This document shows positions 1-8,678 of a stretch of 64,000 nt of DNA, piece by piece; position 1 is the stretch's first letter; every line of letters begins with the position of its first letter. The position numbers and the translations under genes were made by a program. The stretch covers positions 1-64,000 of the forward strand of contig NZ_MWLO01000158.1 of assembly GCF_002198735.1 (NCBI RefSeq), in the 5' to 3' direction. This stretch comes from Ideonella sp. A 288 (lineage in GTDB: Bacteria > Pseudomonadota > Gammaproteobacteria > Burkholderiales > Burkholderiaceae_C). Under the pieces are notes generated by a model that was given only the letters and a program-made list of their open reading frames with translations, was not told the origin of the DNA and did not search any database.

Positions 1-315
1 CGCTGGCGCGGCCGCGGCCTCGTCGGCGCTGCGCGCGCGCAACTGGGCGTCGAAGCGCAGGCCGCGGCGGAACACCTCGCGGTCGATGGGCTGCAGCGCG
101 TCGTCGAGCACGCCGCCGGCCGGGCGGCCGATGCCGGCGGCGGACAGCGGTTTCTTCCAAGGCACGATGTACAGCACCTTGGGCAGCTCGCGGTTGCCGA
201 TGATCCGGGCGCGCTCGAGGTCGGCGCGGTCCTGCGCCGCTGCGGCGGCGCCCAGCGTGGCGAGGACGGCGGCGATGGCGACGGCGGTGGCCGCCCGTGC
301 AGTGCTGCGGTTCAT
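1..315 (-). CDS. Exported protein of unknown function, 3' end cut by window edge
   Basis: The first 105 codons are visible and the gene runs off the left edge. The start ATG overlaps the stop of the upstream TPR lipoprotein gene (ATGA), so the two are translationally coupled. Residues 1-27 form a signal peptide (basic MNRSTAR, then an Ala-rich hydrophobic core ending in AAAAAQ). The mature part contains an Arg/Glu-rich segment and the phrase LPKVLYIVPWKKP. I recall similar short exported proteins from clusters encoding MotA/TolQ/ExbB, ExbD and AgmX-type proteins, but no catalytic motif is visible. It is the last gene seen of the minus-strand envelope operon. Function unknown. Confidence 0.75.
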   Translation of the reverse strand, partial: MNRSTARAATAVAIAAVLATLGAAAAAQDRADLERARIIGNRELPKVLYIVPWKKPLSAAGIGRPAGGVLDDALQPIDREVFRRGLRFDAQLRARSADEAAAAPA

Positions 316-3300
316 CGTGCAGGCTCCTTGGCGTGGGTGGCCAGCGCATGCTGGGGTTTGCGGTTGCGCAGGTCTGCGATCCAGCGGTCGACGGTGGCGT
401 CACCGCCGCTGACGCGCTGGTAGGCGTCGTACTGCGCCAGCGCGCGGGCACCGTCGTGCAGGTACAGATCCCACAGGATGCCGAGGTTCAGCAGCGCGGG
501 CGCGTAGCCGCCGTCCAGCGCCAGCGCGCGCTCGTAGGCCGCCTGCGCCTCGGCAAAGCGCCCGGCCTCGCGGTGGGCGATGCCCTCGGCATTCCACGAC
601 GCGGCCGTCCTCGGCCCGGCCGCAGCCGGCCGGTTCGCGTCGGTCGTCGCGGCCGCCACCAGCGGCGCCACCCGCTCGTCCTTGCCGTAGCGCAGCGGCC
701 GCAGCTCGCGCAGCGCGGCGTAGCTCTTGCGCACCCAGCCGTCGTACAGGCCCTGCGCGGTGCGCTGGGCGTTGAGCGCGTGCAGCTCGATGGCCTTCTC
801 CTCGAACGGGAAGGCCTGCTCCTCCAGCATCACCTGGTACTGCTCGGCCTCGGCCTTGCCCAGCGGCCGGCCCTTGGGCCGCGGCCGCTGCGACGCCAGC
901 ACCGCGCGGCCGAAGTCCTGGTACAGCGCGGCGCTGTGGAAGGTGGCGGCGCTGGCGCCCTCGGCCACGCCGGTGTCGGCGGCCCGCGCATAGGCCTGCA
1001 GGGCCTCGTCGAAGCGGGCCTTCTTCAGCTTCAGCGTGCGCGCCAGCGGCTCCACGAGGGCCACCTGGCGGTAGGCCTGCGCCGGCGCCTCGGCCAGTTG
1101 CAGCGCGGCCAGCGCGCCCAGCGTGCGGGTGCGCGGCGTGCGCGCGTCGCCGCCGCCGGCATCGGCCTGGCGCAGGCCGTCGAGCCAGGCCTTCGCGTCC
1201 TTGGCGCGGCCCTCGAACTCGGCCATCGCGGCCAGTCGCCAGCGCGCTTCCACGGCGGCCTCCAGCGGCTGCGGGTGGCGCTGCAGGTAGGCGGCAAAGG
1301 CCTTGCCCGCGGTGGCCCGGTCGCCGGCCTTCTCGTGCAGCTCGGCGGCGCGCCAGCGCGCGGCGCGCGCGGCCTCTGCGTCGACACCGGTATCCGGCAG
1401 CGTAGCCGCCAGTCGGTCGAACTCGGCCGCGGCCGGGCCCCAGCGGCCCAATTCGGTGTAAACCAGTGCCAGCCGCGCCGGCAGGCCTGCGGCCAGCGGG
1501 TGACTGGCGTGGCGGCGGCGGAAGTCCTCCAGCGTGCGCGCGGCGCCGGTCCAGTCCTTCAGCGCGATCATCGCGGCGGCGGCGTCGATCTGCGCGTTGG
1601 CGCCGACGGCCGATTGCGGCGCCACCGCCGCGACGCGGCCGAAGTGACCCACCGCGTCCTGCGTGCGGCCGCCCTCGCGCGCGGCCTCGCCCTGGCGGTA
1701 GATGGCCGCGGCCTGGCGATCGACCAGTTCGGCGCGGGCGCCATCCTGCGCCGGCACCAGGGCCAGTACCTCGCCGTAGGCGGCCTCGGCGGCGGCAAAG
1801 TCGCTGCGCTCGAAGGCACCGTGCGCCACCACCGTCCAGGCCACGCGGCGCTGCGTGGCCGCGGCCGGCGGCTGCAGCGCCAGCACCTCGCGGGCCAGCG
1901 CGGTGGACGCGTCGATGTCGCGCAAGGCAAACAGCGTGTCGGCGGCGCCGGTCATCACGGCGGCGCGGCGCGGGTCGTCGGCAAAGGCCGCTGCAAAGCG
2001 GCGGGCGCTGTCCACCTGGGCGCGCTGCAGCGCAGGGCGGTCGGCGGCGTCGGCGCGCTTCACGAGCTCGCCCCGGGCCAGCAGCGCGGCGTAGCCGGCG
2101 TCCGCGCTGTGCGCATGGCGCAGCGGCGCGTAGGCCGAGCGCTCGTACTCGGCTGCCGCCGGCGCGTGGCGGCCGGCCTCGGCCAACAGCTCGGCCAGCA
2201 GGAAGCGCGCGGCCGGCGCCTGCCGGTCGTTGGGGAAGGCCTCCAGCAGCGCGCCGTACCAGCGCACGGCCTCGTCGACGTCGGCCTCGCGCCGGCTCGT
2301 CTGCGCCACCGCGTGGTGGTGGCGGGCCAGCGCCGCCAGGTGCTCATGCACCCGCGGCTGCGCCCGCAGCCAGCCGGCCGGGTTGGACTGGCGCATCGCG
2401 CTGGCCGCGCCGTGCGCGACGACGAAGTCCCGCTTCGCGGCCAGTGCCAGGCCGTCGAAGCCAGAGGCCTCGTAGATGGCGATCACGCGCGACTGCGCCA
2501 GCGGCGCCTGCGGCGCCGTCGGCTGCACCTGCGCGAAGCGGGCGAAGGTGTCGGCGGCGTCCTTGCTGCGGCCCTGGCGAAGGTACAGCTCGCCGAGCTG
2601 CTCGTAGACACGCCAGGCATAGGCCTCGCGCCGGTCGCTGTGCACGTGGCCGGCGATGCTGGCCGCGCCCTGCAGGCCGTCCAGGCTGAGCGAGACGACG
2701 CGCAGCGTGTCCTCGAGCAGTTCGCGGTCGGCGCGGGTGAGGCCGGGCAGCTCGGCGATGGGTCGCTCGTCGCCGCTGTCGTCACCGGTGGGGCGGCCGC
2801 CGAGCTTCACGTCGAGCACGCCGAAGAAGGCGTCCAGCGCCTCGTCGAGCCGGCCCTGCTTGTAGCGCGACCAGCCCTGCATGTAGAGCGCGCGGTCGAG
2901 GAAGGGGTTGCCGGCGCCGGCCTGCAGCACCGCGCCGTAGGCGGCTTCGGCCGGCTCGTAGCGCCGGGCGCTGAACAGCAGCTCGCCGCGGCGGAACTCG
3001 GCCTCGTCGCGGTGCGCGGTGAGCGGGTGCGCGGCCACCAGGCGGTCCAGCGTCTTCAGCGCCGCCTCGGGCTGGCCGCCCTGCTCCTGCGCCCGCGCCA
3101 GCTGGTACAGCACGCGGTCATTGCCAGGGTCGGTCGGGTGCGCCGCCAGGTAGGCCTGGTAGCGGGCGATGGCCGGGCCGTAGTCGGGCGCGTCGCCGTC
3201 GCCGGCGCGCTTGTCGGCCAGGTCCATCTCGAGGTCGCCGAGGCGGCGCATGGCCACGGCGCGAAGCGCCTGGGTGGGGTCAACGCGCTGCGCCTGCATG

Positions 3301-3650
3301 GGGTCGGCACCCAGCGCCTGCCTCGGGTCGCCGCGCAGCGCCGGCACGGCCTGCGTGGCCGTCGCGCGGCCCACAACGGCCGCGGCGCCCGGTGTGCCCG
3401 GCGAGGTCGGCGCGATGGCCAGGAAGGCCTGGTAGGCGGCGATGGCACGGGCCTCGTCGCGCGGCGGGCCAGCATCGGGCACCACGTCGACGCGGCGTTG
3501 GGCCAGGCTGGCCAGCGTGGGTGCGTCGTCGCCCGCGGGTGGACGCTGGAAGAGGCCGCAGCCGGCGAGGCCACCGGCCAGCAGGGTCAGGACCAGCCCG
3601 CGAAGGCGCGGTGACGTGGCGCCCGTGGCGGCCCTAGTGCGTGGGCGCAT
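312..3650 (-). CDS. Large TPR-repeat lipoprotein (1112 aa)
   Basis: The chosen start (3650) gives a lipoprotein signal peptide: a basic N-terminus, a hydrophobic stretch and the lipobox LAGC, followed by GLFQRPP. Starts further upstream would add an unexplained 21-residue leader. Most of the mature protein is built of Ala/Leu-rich helical pairs typical of tetratricopeptide repeats (phrases such as YQLARAQEQGG, YERALALDGGYAPALLNLGILWD), from about residue 90 to the C-terminus. The clearest canonical TPR lies near the end. TPR solenoids are protein-protein scaffolds, so this is probably a membrane-anchored periplasmic scaffold. It overlaps the preceding TPR gene by 17 bases and the next gene by an ATGA, placing it firmly in the operon. 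The size resembles the giant TPR proteins of trans-envelope machines such as myxobacterial gliding complexes. That comparison is inference. Confidence 0.85.
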   Translation of the reverse strand: MRPRTRAATGATSPRLRGLVLTLLAGGLAGCGLFQRPPAGDDAPTLASLAQRRVDVVPDAGPPRDEARAIAAYQAFLAIAPTSPGTPGAAAVVGRATATQAVPALRGDPRQALGADPMQAQRVDPTQALRAVAMRRLGDLEMDLADKRAGDGDAPDYGPAIARYQAYLAAHPTDPGNDRVLYQLARAQEQGGQPEAALKTLDRLVAAHPLTAHRDEAEFRRGELLFSARRYEPAEAAYGAVLQAGAGNPFLDRALYMQGWSRYKQGRLDEALDAFFGVLDVKLGGRPTGDDSGDERPIAELPGLTRADRELLEDTLRVVSLSLDGLQGAASIAGHVHSDRREAYAWRVYEQLGELYLRQGRSKDAADTFARFAQVQPTAPQAPLAQSRVIAIYEASGFDGLALAAKRDFVVAHGAASAMRQSNPAGWLRAQPRVHEHLAALARHHHAVAQTSRREADVDEAVRWYGALLEAFPNDRQAPAARFLLAELLAEAGRHAPAAAEYERSAYAPLRHAHSADAGYAALLARGELVKRADAADRPALQRAQVDSARRFAAAFADDPRRAAVMTGAADTLFALRDIDASTALAREVLALQPPAAATQRRVAWTVVAHGAFERSDFAAAEAAYGEVLALVPAQDGARAELVDRQAAAIYRQGEAAREGGRTQDAVGHFGRVAAVAPQSAVGANAQIDAAAAMIALKDWTGAARTLEDFRRRHASHPLAAGLPARLALVYTELGRWGPAAAEFDRLAATLPDTGVDAEAARAARWRAAELHEKAGDRATAGKAFAAYLQRHPQPLEAAVEARWRLAAMAEFEGRAKDAKAWLDGLRQADAGGGDARTPRTRTLGALAALQLAEAPAQAYRQVALVEPLARTLKLKKARFDEALQAYARAADTGVAEGASAATFHSAALYQDFGRAVLASQRPRPKGRPLGKAEAEQYQVMLEEQAFPFEEKAIELHALNAQRTAQGLYDGWVRKSYAALRELRPLRYGKDERVAPLVAAATTDANRPAAAGPRTAASWNAEGIAHREAGRFAEAQAAYERALALDGGYAPALLNLGILWDLYLHDGARALAQYDAYQRVSGGDATVDRWIADLRNRKPQHALATHAKEPAR

Positions 3651-5580
3651 GATCGGCCTCCCCTTGGTGGCGCGCGAGTTCGGCTGGCGCGTCCTGCAGC
3701 TGGGCCAGCGCAAAACGCGCCTGCGCGGTGTAGTCGGCCAGTCGCTGCTGCGAGCGCGCCAGCGCCGCGATGGCGGTGGCCTGCAGCACCTCGCGCTGCT
3801 CGCGGGCCAGCGCCACCACCTGCGGGTTCAGCGCGGCCACGCGCCGCGACAGCTCGGCCAGGCGCCCGGCCAGGCGCTCGAAGCGCTGCGGCTCGTCGCG
3901 CTGGGCCTGGGCCAGCGCCGCCTCGCGAAAACGGGCCTGGTCGAGCGCCGAGCCGAGCGCCGCCAACGCCTTGCGCGCGTCCCACAGGCGCTGCGGCCAG
4001 GCCTGGGCCAGCCGCCATCCCAACGCGCCATCGACGCGTCTGATCCGGTCGGCGAAGGATGCCGCCTCGGCGCCCTCGCCCAGCGCCGGCAAGGCGGCGC
4101 GCAGCTCGGCCACGCGGGTGCGCATCGCCAGCTCGGCGGGGCTGGCCAGCGCCAGGCCATCGGCATCGGCCTCGGCGCGGTCCACCTCGGCGGCCAGGGC
4201 GTCGCGCCGGGCCTGCAGCGCGGCCACGCCCTGCGCGGCGTCGTTGGCGCGGGCCAGCAGCTGCGGCAGCCGCTCGGCATAGGCCCGGCTGCGGTGCACC
4301 AGCACCTCGTCGAAGGCCAGCAGGCTGTCCGACCAGTCGCGCAGGTTGCGGTCGAACCAGCGCAGATCGCGGTGGCTCTTCAGCCCCTCCTGCATCGCAT
4401 GGTCGGCCAGCAGCGGCACCAGCTGCGCGGCATGCGACATGGTCGGCGGCGCGGCGTCCACCTCGCGGCCGGGTTCGTCGCCGCTGCCGGCGTCGAGCAG
4501 CGGCGCCAGCGCGTCGGCTTCGCGGATGGCCGCGATGGCCTCGGTGAGCGACTGGCGCTCGGCCTCATAGGCGTCGATCGCGGCCTGGTAGCGCGTCAGC
4601 GCCTCGCCGCGCGCGCCCAGCTCGGCATAGGCGTGCGGCACGGCGATGCGCGATTCCAGCACCGCCGCGTCGCCAGGGTCGCGGGTGGAGAGTTCCAGCC
4701 AGGGAACCAGCGCCCGCTCGGGCTGCTTCAGCGCCGCGGCGGCCCAGCCGAAGCCCAGCAGCGCCTGGTTCGACGGCCCGCTGTCCAGGCGCACGCGCTG
4801 CAGCGCGTCGCGGGCCAGCGCGGGCTCGTCGTCGCGCAGGGCCGAGAAGCCCAGCGCGACGTTGGCGCGGTCGCGCACCTGGCGTGTTTCTTCGTCGGCG
4901 CTGGGCTCGCGGCCCAGCGCGTCGAGCGCCGCGCGGCCGCCGGCCACATCGCCGCTTTGCAGCAGCGCGATGCCGCGGTTGTAGCGGGCGAAGGGCGACG
5001 CGCCGGGCCGCTGTGCCGCGGCCTCCAGCACCGCGGCGGCCTCGGCCGAGGCGCCACGGGCCAGCAGCAGTTGCGCGTGCAGCAGGCGGCGGTCGTCCTC
5101 CAGGGTGCCGGGCAAGGACTGCCCGATGCGCGCCAGGGCAGCCTCGGCCTCGTCGAACAGGCCACGCTGGTGGCGCGAGCGGGCCAGGAAGAACCAGGCA
5201 CGATCGCGCAGCGCCGGCCGCGTGGCGACCAGGCGCTCGAACACCTCGCCGGCCTCGCGGTGCTGGCCATAGGACAACAGCAGGCCGCCACGCAGCAGTT
5301 CGGCATCGTCCTCGTGGGTGGGCAGGCGGGCGAAGTGCTGCGACACCATCAGCGAGGTGATGGCCGGGAACCAGCGCTCCTGGAAGAAGCCGAAGAGCGC
5401 GTCGCCGTAGTGCGGCGCCTGCACCGGGCGGGGCACATCGGCATCGCCCGCCTGGGCGGGCACCGCCGCCGCGGGCTGGGCCCGCGCCGAGCCCGAGAAG
5501 GCGAACGCGCCGGCCAGCGCCCACAGCACGGCCAGCGCCAGGGCCGCGCGGCGCGGCCGGGGGAGGGGCGGCCGGCGCAT
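3634..5580 (-). CDS. Periplasmic TPR and coiled-coil protein (648 aa)
   Basis: Starts at an ATG overlapping the previous stop (ATGA at 5578-5582); a GTG three bases upstream is the alternative. Residues 1-36 form a cleavable signal peptide ending SARAQ. Residues about 50-300 are TPR-like helical repeats (HYGDALFGFFQERWFPAIT, then RGIALLQSGDVAGGRAALD). The C-terminal half is Ala/Arg/Glu-rich and predicted helical, probably coiled coil, in two blocks near residues 400-470 and 560-640. No enzymatic motif is seen. With its two TPR and coil neighbours it would form the periplasmic scaffold of the complex encoded by the operon. The exact role is unknown. Confidence 0.85.
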   Translation of the reverse strand: MRRPPLPRPRRAALALAVLWALAGAFAFSGSARAQPAAAVPAQAGDADVPRPVQAPHYGDALFGFFQERWFPAITSLMVSQHFARLPTHEDDAELLRGGLLLSYGQHREAGEVFERLVATRPALRDRAWFFLARSRHQRGLFDEAEAALARIGQSLPGTLEDDRRLLHAQLLLARGASAEAAAVLEAAAQRPGASPFARYNRGIALLQSGDVAGGRAALDALGREPSADEETRQVRDRANVALGFSALRDDEPALARDALQRVRLDSGPSNQALLGFGWAAAALKQPERALVPWLELSTRDPGDAAVLESRIAVPHAYAELGARGEALTRYQAAIDAYEAERQSLTEAIAAIREADALAPLLDAGSGDEPGREVDAAPPTMSHAAQLVPLLADHAMQEGLKSHRDLRWFDRNLRDWSDSLLAFDEVLVHRSRAYAERLPQLLARANDAAQGVAALQARRDALAAEVDRAEADADGLALASPAELAMRTRVAELRAALPALGEGAEAASFADRIRRVDGALGWRLAQAWPQRLWDARKALAALGSALDQARFREAALAQAQRDEPQRFERLAGRLAELSRRVAALNPQVVALAREQREVLQATAIAALARSQQRLADYTAQARFALAQLQDAPAELARHQGEADHAPTH

Positions 5581-6194
5581 CACTGCCAGACCTTCACCTC
5601 GAACTCAGGCTGCAGCTTCGCCTGCACGTCGCGGATCTGCAGCTCGATGTAGCGCGGGTCGACGCCTTTCTCGAACGAGAGCTTCGTGCCACGCTTGTAG
5701 TCGCGCTCATGCGGGCCGGCGCCGGTGAAGTAGGCCACCAGTTCGTGCGGGCCGGCACGCAGGTTGCCCAGGTAGAGCCGCTGCACGCCGCCGCGGTGCA
5801 GCGCCTGCACCTCGAGCGGGGTGTACAGGTGGCTGGCGACCACCTTGTCGTCCAGCAGCACCTGCACCGAGCCCAGCGAGAACAGCTTGCCCACGTCCAT
5901 CGACACGAACAGCGCCACCTGCGTGCTGGCGGGGAACAGCAGTTCCTCCTCCAGCACCAGCAGGTCGCGGTTGAGGCGGATGACCTCGGCCTTGACGTCC
6001 TGCAGGCGGGTGTCGAGGCTGGCAGGCGGTGCGGAGGCGGCGGGCGCAGGCATGACCGCGGCCATCGGCGCGCTGGCTGCCGCCGCAGGTTTGACGGCCT
6101 CGTCGGCCTGCGACGCGGCGGCGCCGAGCAGCGCGGTGGCGATGAACATCGCCTGCGCGACCACGCGCCAAAGATCAGAAAGTGGACGAGACAT
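5580..6194 (-). CDS. Exported scaffold-like protein (204 aa)
   Basis: The start at 6194 (MSRPLSDLW) gives a signal peptide of about 30 residues. An Ala/Pro linker and a short coil follow (LQDVKAEVIRLNRDLLVLEEELLF cut here to its sense: a charged heptad stretch), then a compact beta-rich C-terminal region with QVALFVSMDVG, RLYLGNLRAGPHELVAYFTG and KPEF-like ends. Homologues are often mislabelled AraC family regulator in databases (recalled, not checked). No DNA-binding motif is visible and the signal peptide argues for a periplasmic protein. It overlaps the DUF3570 gene upstream by 20 bases and the TPR gene downstream by ATGA. Function unknown; likely a structural part of the envelope complex. 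Confidence 0.8.
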   Translation of the reverse strand: MSRPLSDLWRVVAQAMFIATALLGAAASQADEAVKPAAAASAPMAAVMPAPAASAPPASLDTRLQDVKAEVIRLNRDLLVLEEELLFPASTQVALFVSMDVGKLFSLGSVQVLLDDKVVASHLYTPLEVQALHRGGVQRLYLGNLRAGPHELVAYFTGAGPHERDYKRGTKLSFEKGVDPRYIELQIRDVQAKLQPEFEVKVWQ

Positions 6195-7286
6195 AGAGTT
6201 GCAGCAGCGTGGCGTTGTGGGCATAGGACGATCCGGTGCGCAGGTCGGTGAAGTCGCGGTAGCCGAAGTGCTTGAACTCGACGGCGCCGTTGAGCCAGAT
6301 CGGCGCCTGGCCCGTCGCCCGCGGTAGCGCGTACGACGCCTTGGCCATCAGCCCCAGGCTCGAGAAGCGGGACAACTGGCGGTTGCGCGACAGGTACAGC
6401 GTCTCGGTGCCGGCGTTGTCGCTGTAGAACAGCGCGGCGCCCTGGCGGTGCAGGCGCAGGCTGCCCTCCACCGTCCACACCTCGCCGACGTGGCGGCCGT
6501 GGCCGACTTCCAGCGTGTGCGCCTTGACGGCCCAGTTGTCCCAGTAGTAGCGGTACTCGGCGCGCAGCATGCCGATGCCGGCCACGTCGCCGCGCGCGGC
6601 AAGCGCGCGGCGCGGCCCGATCGGGTGCGCGGGTGGCGTTCGGGCACGGCCGCCCCAAAGACGCGGGCGACGCGGTAGGGGCTGCCGAGGTAGCCGTCGT
6701 CGGCCAGCGCCTCGAGGTTGACGCTGGCCAGCCAGCGCGGGCTCAGCACCTGCGTGGCGCCCAGCCGGTACTGCCAGTGCGTGGCGCGGTCGAAGAAGCC
6801 GGCAGTGCCCTTCTTGCCCACGTCGTCGGCACCACGGCTGAAGCCCAGCGCCACGGTGGTCATGCCGCCGAACACCTCCTGAGTCACGTCCAACGACAGG
6901 CTGCGCGCGCGGTAGTCGGGCTCGCTGCTCTGGCCGAGACCGAGCTTGATGGTGGCGTCGCGGACGACATGCTCCAGGCCCAGGTCGACCGCGGTGCGGC
7001 GCTCGTGGAAGGGGCTGGCGGTGGTGACGACGTCGACCGAGGCGTTGCTGACCATGTCCACGTAGACCGAGCCCGACAGCGACAGCGCGTCGCCCACGCG
7101 CTTGCGCACCAGGAAGGCCGGGCCGCTGGCGGTGGTGCCGCCACCGTCGTACACGTGCAGCAGCGCCTCGGCGCGGTTGTCGGGCAGGTCGACGGCCGCG
7201 GCCGGCGCGGCGGCCAGCAGGCTGCCGGAGGCCGCCCACAGCGCGCGGCACAGGCCCTTCCACGCGGTGCCGTCAGTTGCAGCCAC
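6175..7286 (-). pseudogene. DUF3570 outer-membrane beta-barrel protein, frameshifted
   Basis: The start is GTG at 7286, set by a strong AAGGAGG at 7292-7298, five bases upstream. The N-terminal reading frame gives a signal peptide and amphipathic beta strands up to PERHPRTRSGRA. The family-typical C-terminal half (RAEYRYYWDNW, SLRLHRQGAALFYSD, ending in a terminal Phe after LYVSS) lies in a different frame. Joining the two gives a continuous DUF3570 barrel of about 370 residues. The shift lies in the GC-only run near 6595-6620 and equals one missing base (1112 nt from start to stop). It is either a sequencing or assembly error or a true inactivating mutation. DUF3570 proteins normally follow DUF4266 lipoproteins, as here. 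Confidence 0.75.
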
Positions 7287-7509
7287 AGCCGCCTCCTTGC
7301 ACCGCGGTGGCGCCGCGCGCGCCTTCGCGCACCTCGTGCACGTGCGCCCGGTGGCGGTCGGCCAGCAGGTCACGCGAGGGCTTCATCAGCGGGTCGGCCA
7401 GGCGCTCGCGCTCGTAGGGCTGAACCCAGGGCCGGGGCCAGGACCACGAAGAGCACCCCGCCAAAGACGCGGCCACGATCAGCATCGGGATGAAGGCGAG
7501 GCGTGTCAT
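7273..7509 (-). CDS. DUF4266 small lipoprotein (78 aa)
   Basis: Signal peptide with lipobox SLAGC (Cys19), then the DUF4266 hallmarks: WVQPYERERLADPLM near residues 28-42 and the C-terminal Cys-rich end GGGCGCN. Starts in an ATGA overlap with the thioredoxin gene and overlaps the next gene (DUF3570) by 14 bases. DUF4266 proteins commonly sit between a thioredoxin-fold protein and a DUF3570 protein, which is exactly the order seen. The C-terminal cysteines could be clients of the neighbouring TlpA-like protein or bind metal; that is inference. Molecular function unknown. Confidence 0.88.
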   Translation of the reverse strand: MTRLAFIPMLIVAASLAGCSSWSWPRPWVQPYERERLADPLMKPSRDLLADRHRAHVHEVREGARGATAVQGGGCGCN

Positions 7510-8018
7510 TCCTTGATCAACTCCCGGATCTGCTGGTCGTAGGTGAGTTCGAGGCCGTCGCGGTAGCCGCGGTGCAGGCGGCGCACGCGGCCGTCGCGGT
7601 CGATCAGCACGGTGGCCGGCATGGCGCCCAGGTCGTAGCGCTTGACCACCGCCTTGTCGGTGTCCAGCAGCACGGGGAAGCGCAGCTCGTAACGTTCTTT
7701 CAGCGCGGCCGCCTGGCGCGGGTCGTCGTCGATGTTGATGCCCAGCAGCACCAGGCCGGCGGCGCGGTACTTGTCGTGCAGGCGGTTGAGCTGCGGCATC
7801 TCCTGCCGGCAGGGGCCGCACCAGCTGGCCCAGAAGTTGACCAGCACGACGCGGCCGCGCTGCTCGGCCAGTCGCAGGGCCGGGCCGTCCAGCGTGCGCA
7901 GCGTGAAGTCGGGCGCGGCGGTGTCGGTCTGCACCGCGGCATGAACGGGCGCGAACGCCAGCAGTGCGGCGGCGACGCAGGCGGCACGGCGTGACGAGGA
8001 AGCGTTCATGGCCATCAT
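7506..8018 (-). CDS. TlpA/ResA-type periplasmic thiol-disulfide oxidoreductase
   Basis: 170 aa with an N-terminal signal peptide (cleavage near VHAA) and a complete thioredoxin fold. The redox motif WCGPC lies in WASWCGPCRQEMP, and the cis-proline region is GAMPATVLID. This is the TlpA/ResA/DsbE class, which reduces disulfides of specific exported clients, often apocytochrome c or copper-site cysteines. The operon encodes CXXCH-type heme proteins and a Cys-rich DUF4266 lipoprotein, both plausible clients (inference). The start is taken at 8018 because it overlaps the upstream stop (ATGA). In-frame ATGs at 8015 and 8009 are possible. Confidence 0.92.
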   Translation of the reverse strand: MMAMNASSSRRAACVAAALLAFAPVHAAVQTDTAAPDFTLRTLDGPALRLAEQRGRVVLVNFWASWCGPCRQEMPQLNRLHDKYRAAGLVLLGINIDDDPRQAAALKERYELRFPVLLDTDKAVVKRYDLGAMPATVLIDRDGRVRRLHRGYRDGLELTYDQQIRELIKE

Positions 8019-8653
8019 CAGAAGAAGAAGGTCACGCCGGTGGTCAGCTCGAGGTTCTGCGTGGTCTGGCGCTTGCCCAGCAGGTCGAGCGAGAAGACGT
8101 GGTCGCGCATGTCCACCTGGATGGCCGCCCAGTCGCGCAGGAACAGGCGCAGCCCCAAGCCCACGTTGATCGTCTGCCGCCGCTGCTGCGCGAAGCGCGT
8201 GGTGCCGATGCCGCCGATCAGGTACACCGACGAGGCCTTGGCCACATGGCGGCCGAAGAACACCTCGCCGGGCAGCACGTTCCAGCCGGCGGAGAGGTTG
8301 GCGTAGCTCAGCGTCTCCTTCGCCGTGGGGAACACGCCGCCGGGCAGGATCTGGCGGAACGACTCATCGCTGACCTGCGTGCCGGCGATCGTGGCCTCGG
8401 CAAAGAAGTCTTCGGTGAGGTGGTAGCCCAGGCGCACGCCGGCCACCGCCGACGAGCCGAAGTTCTGCGTGGCGTAGGTGCCGACGAACAGCCCCGCCTC
8501 GAAGTCGTTGCTGGGGATGCGCGGCAGCTTCAGCTCGCGGCGCTGCACCTGCGGCTGGATCACGGGCTCGTTGTCGGCGGCCTGGGCCCAGGGGGCCACG
8601 GTTGCTGCCAGCAGGGAGGCGATCAGTGCGGCGTGGGCGGGACGGTGGCGCAT
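8018..8653 (-). CDS. Outer-membrane beta-barrel protein (211 aa)
   Basis: Signal peptide (residues 1-25, ending AQAA), a short linker, then alternating amphipathic strands (FEAGLFVGTYATQNFG, AGVRLGYHLTEDFFAE, INVGLGLRLFLRDW) ending in GVTFFF. The terminal phenylalanine is the usual BAM recognition signature. The pattern resembles the small Myxococcus-type outer-membrane barrel family that accompanies gliding-type gene clusters (recalled, not searched). It shares its terminal FFF and strand pattern with the next protein upstream and may be a paralogue or hetero-partner of it. Confidence 0.83.
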   Translation of the reverse strand: MRHRPAHAALIASLLAATVAPWAQAADNEPVIQPQVQRRELKLPRIPSNDFEAGLFVGTYATQNFGSSAVAGVRLGYHLTEDFFAEATIAGTQVSDESFRQILPGGVFPTAKETLSYANLSAGWNVLPGEVFFGRHVAKASSVYLIGGIGTTRFAQQRRQTINVGLGLRLFLRDWAAIQVDMRDHVFSLDLLGKRQTTQNLELTTGVTFFF

Positions 8654-8678
8654 GGTGGCTTTGAAGGGGTTGGGGGCG

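Noticed and set aside
297-3614. Long plus-strand open frame opposite the TPR lipoprotein gene
   Set aside because: High GC makes long open frames on the opposite strand. Its composition is Arg/Gly/Ala-rich without motifs, and the minus-strand gene has a signal peptide, lipobox and TPRs.
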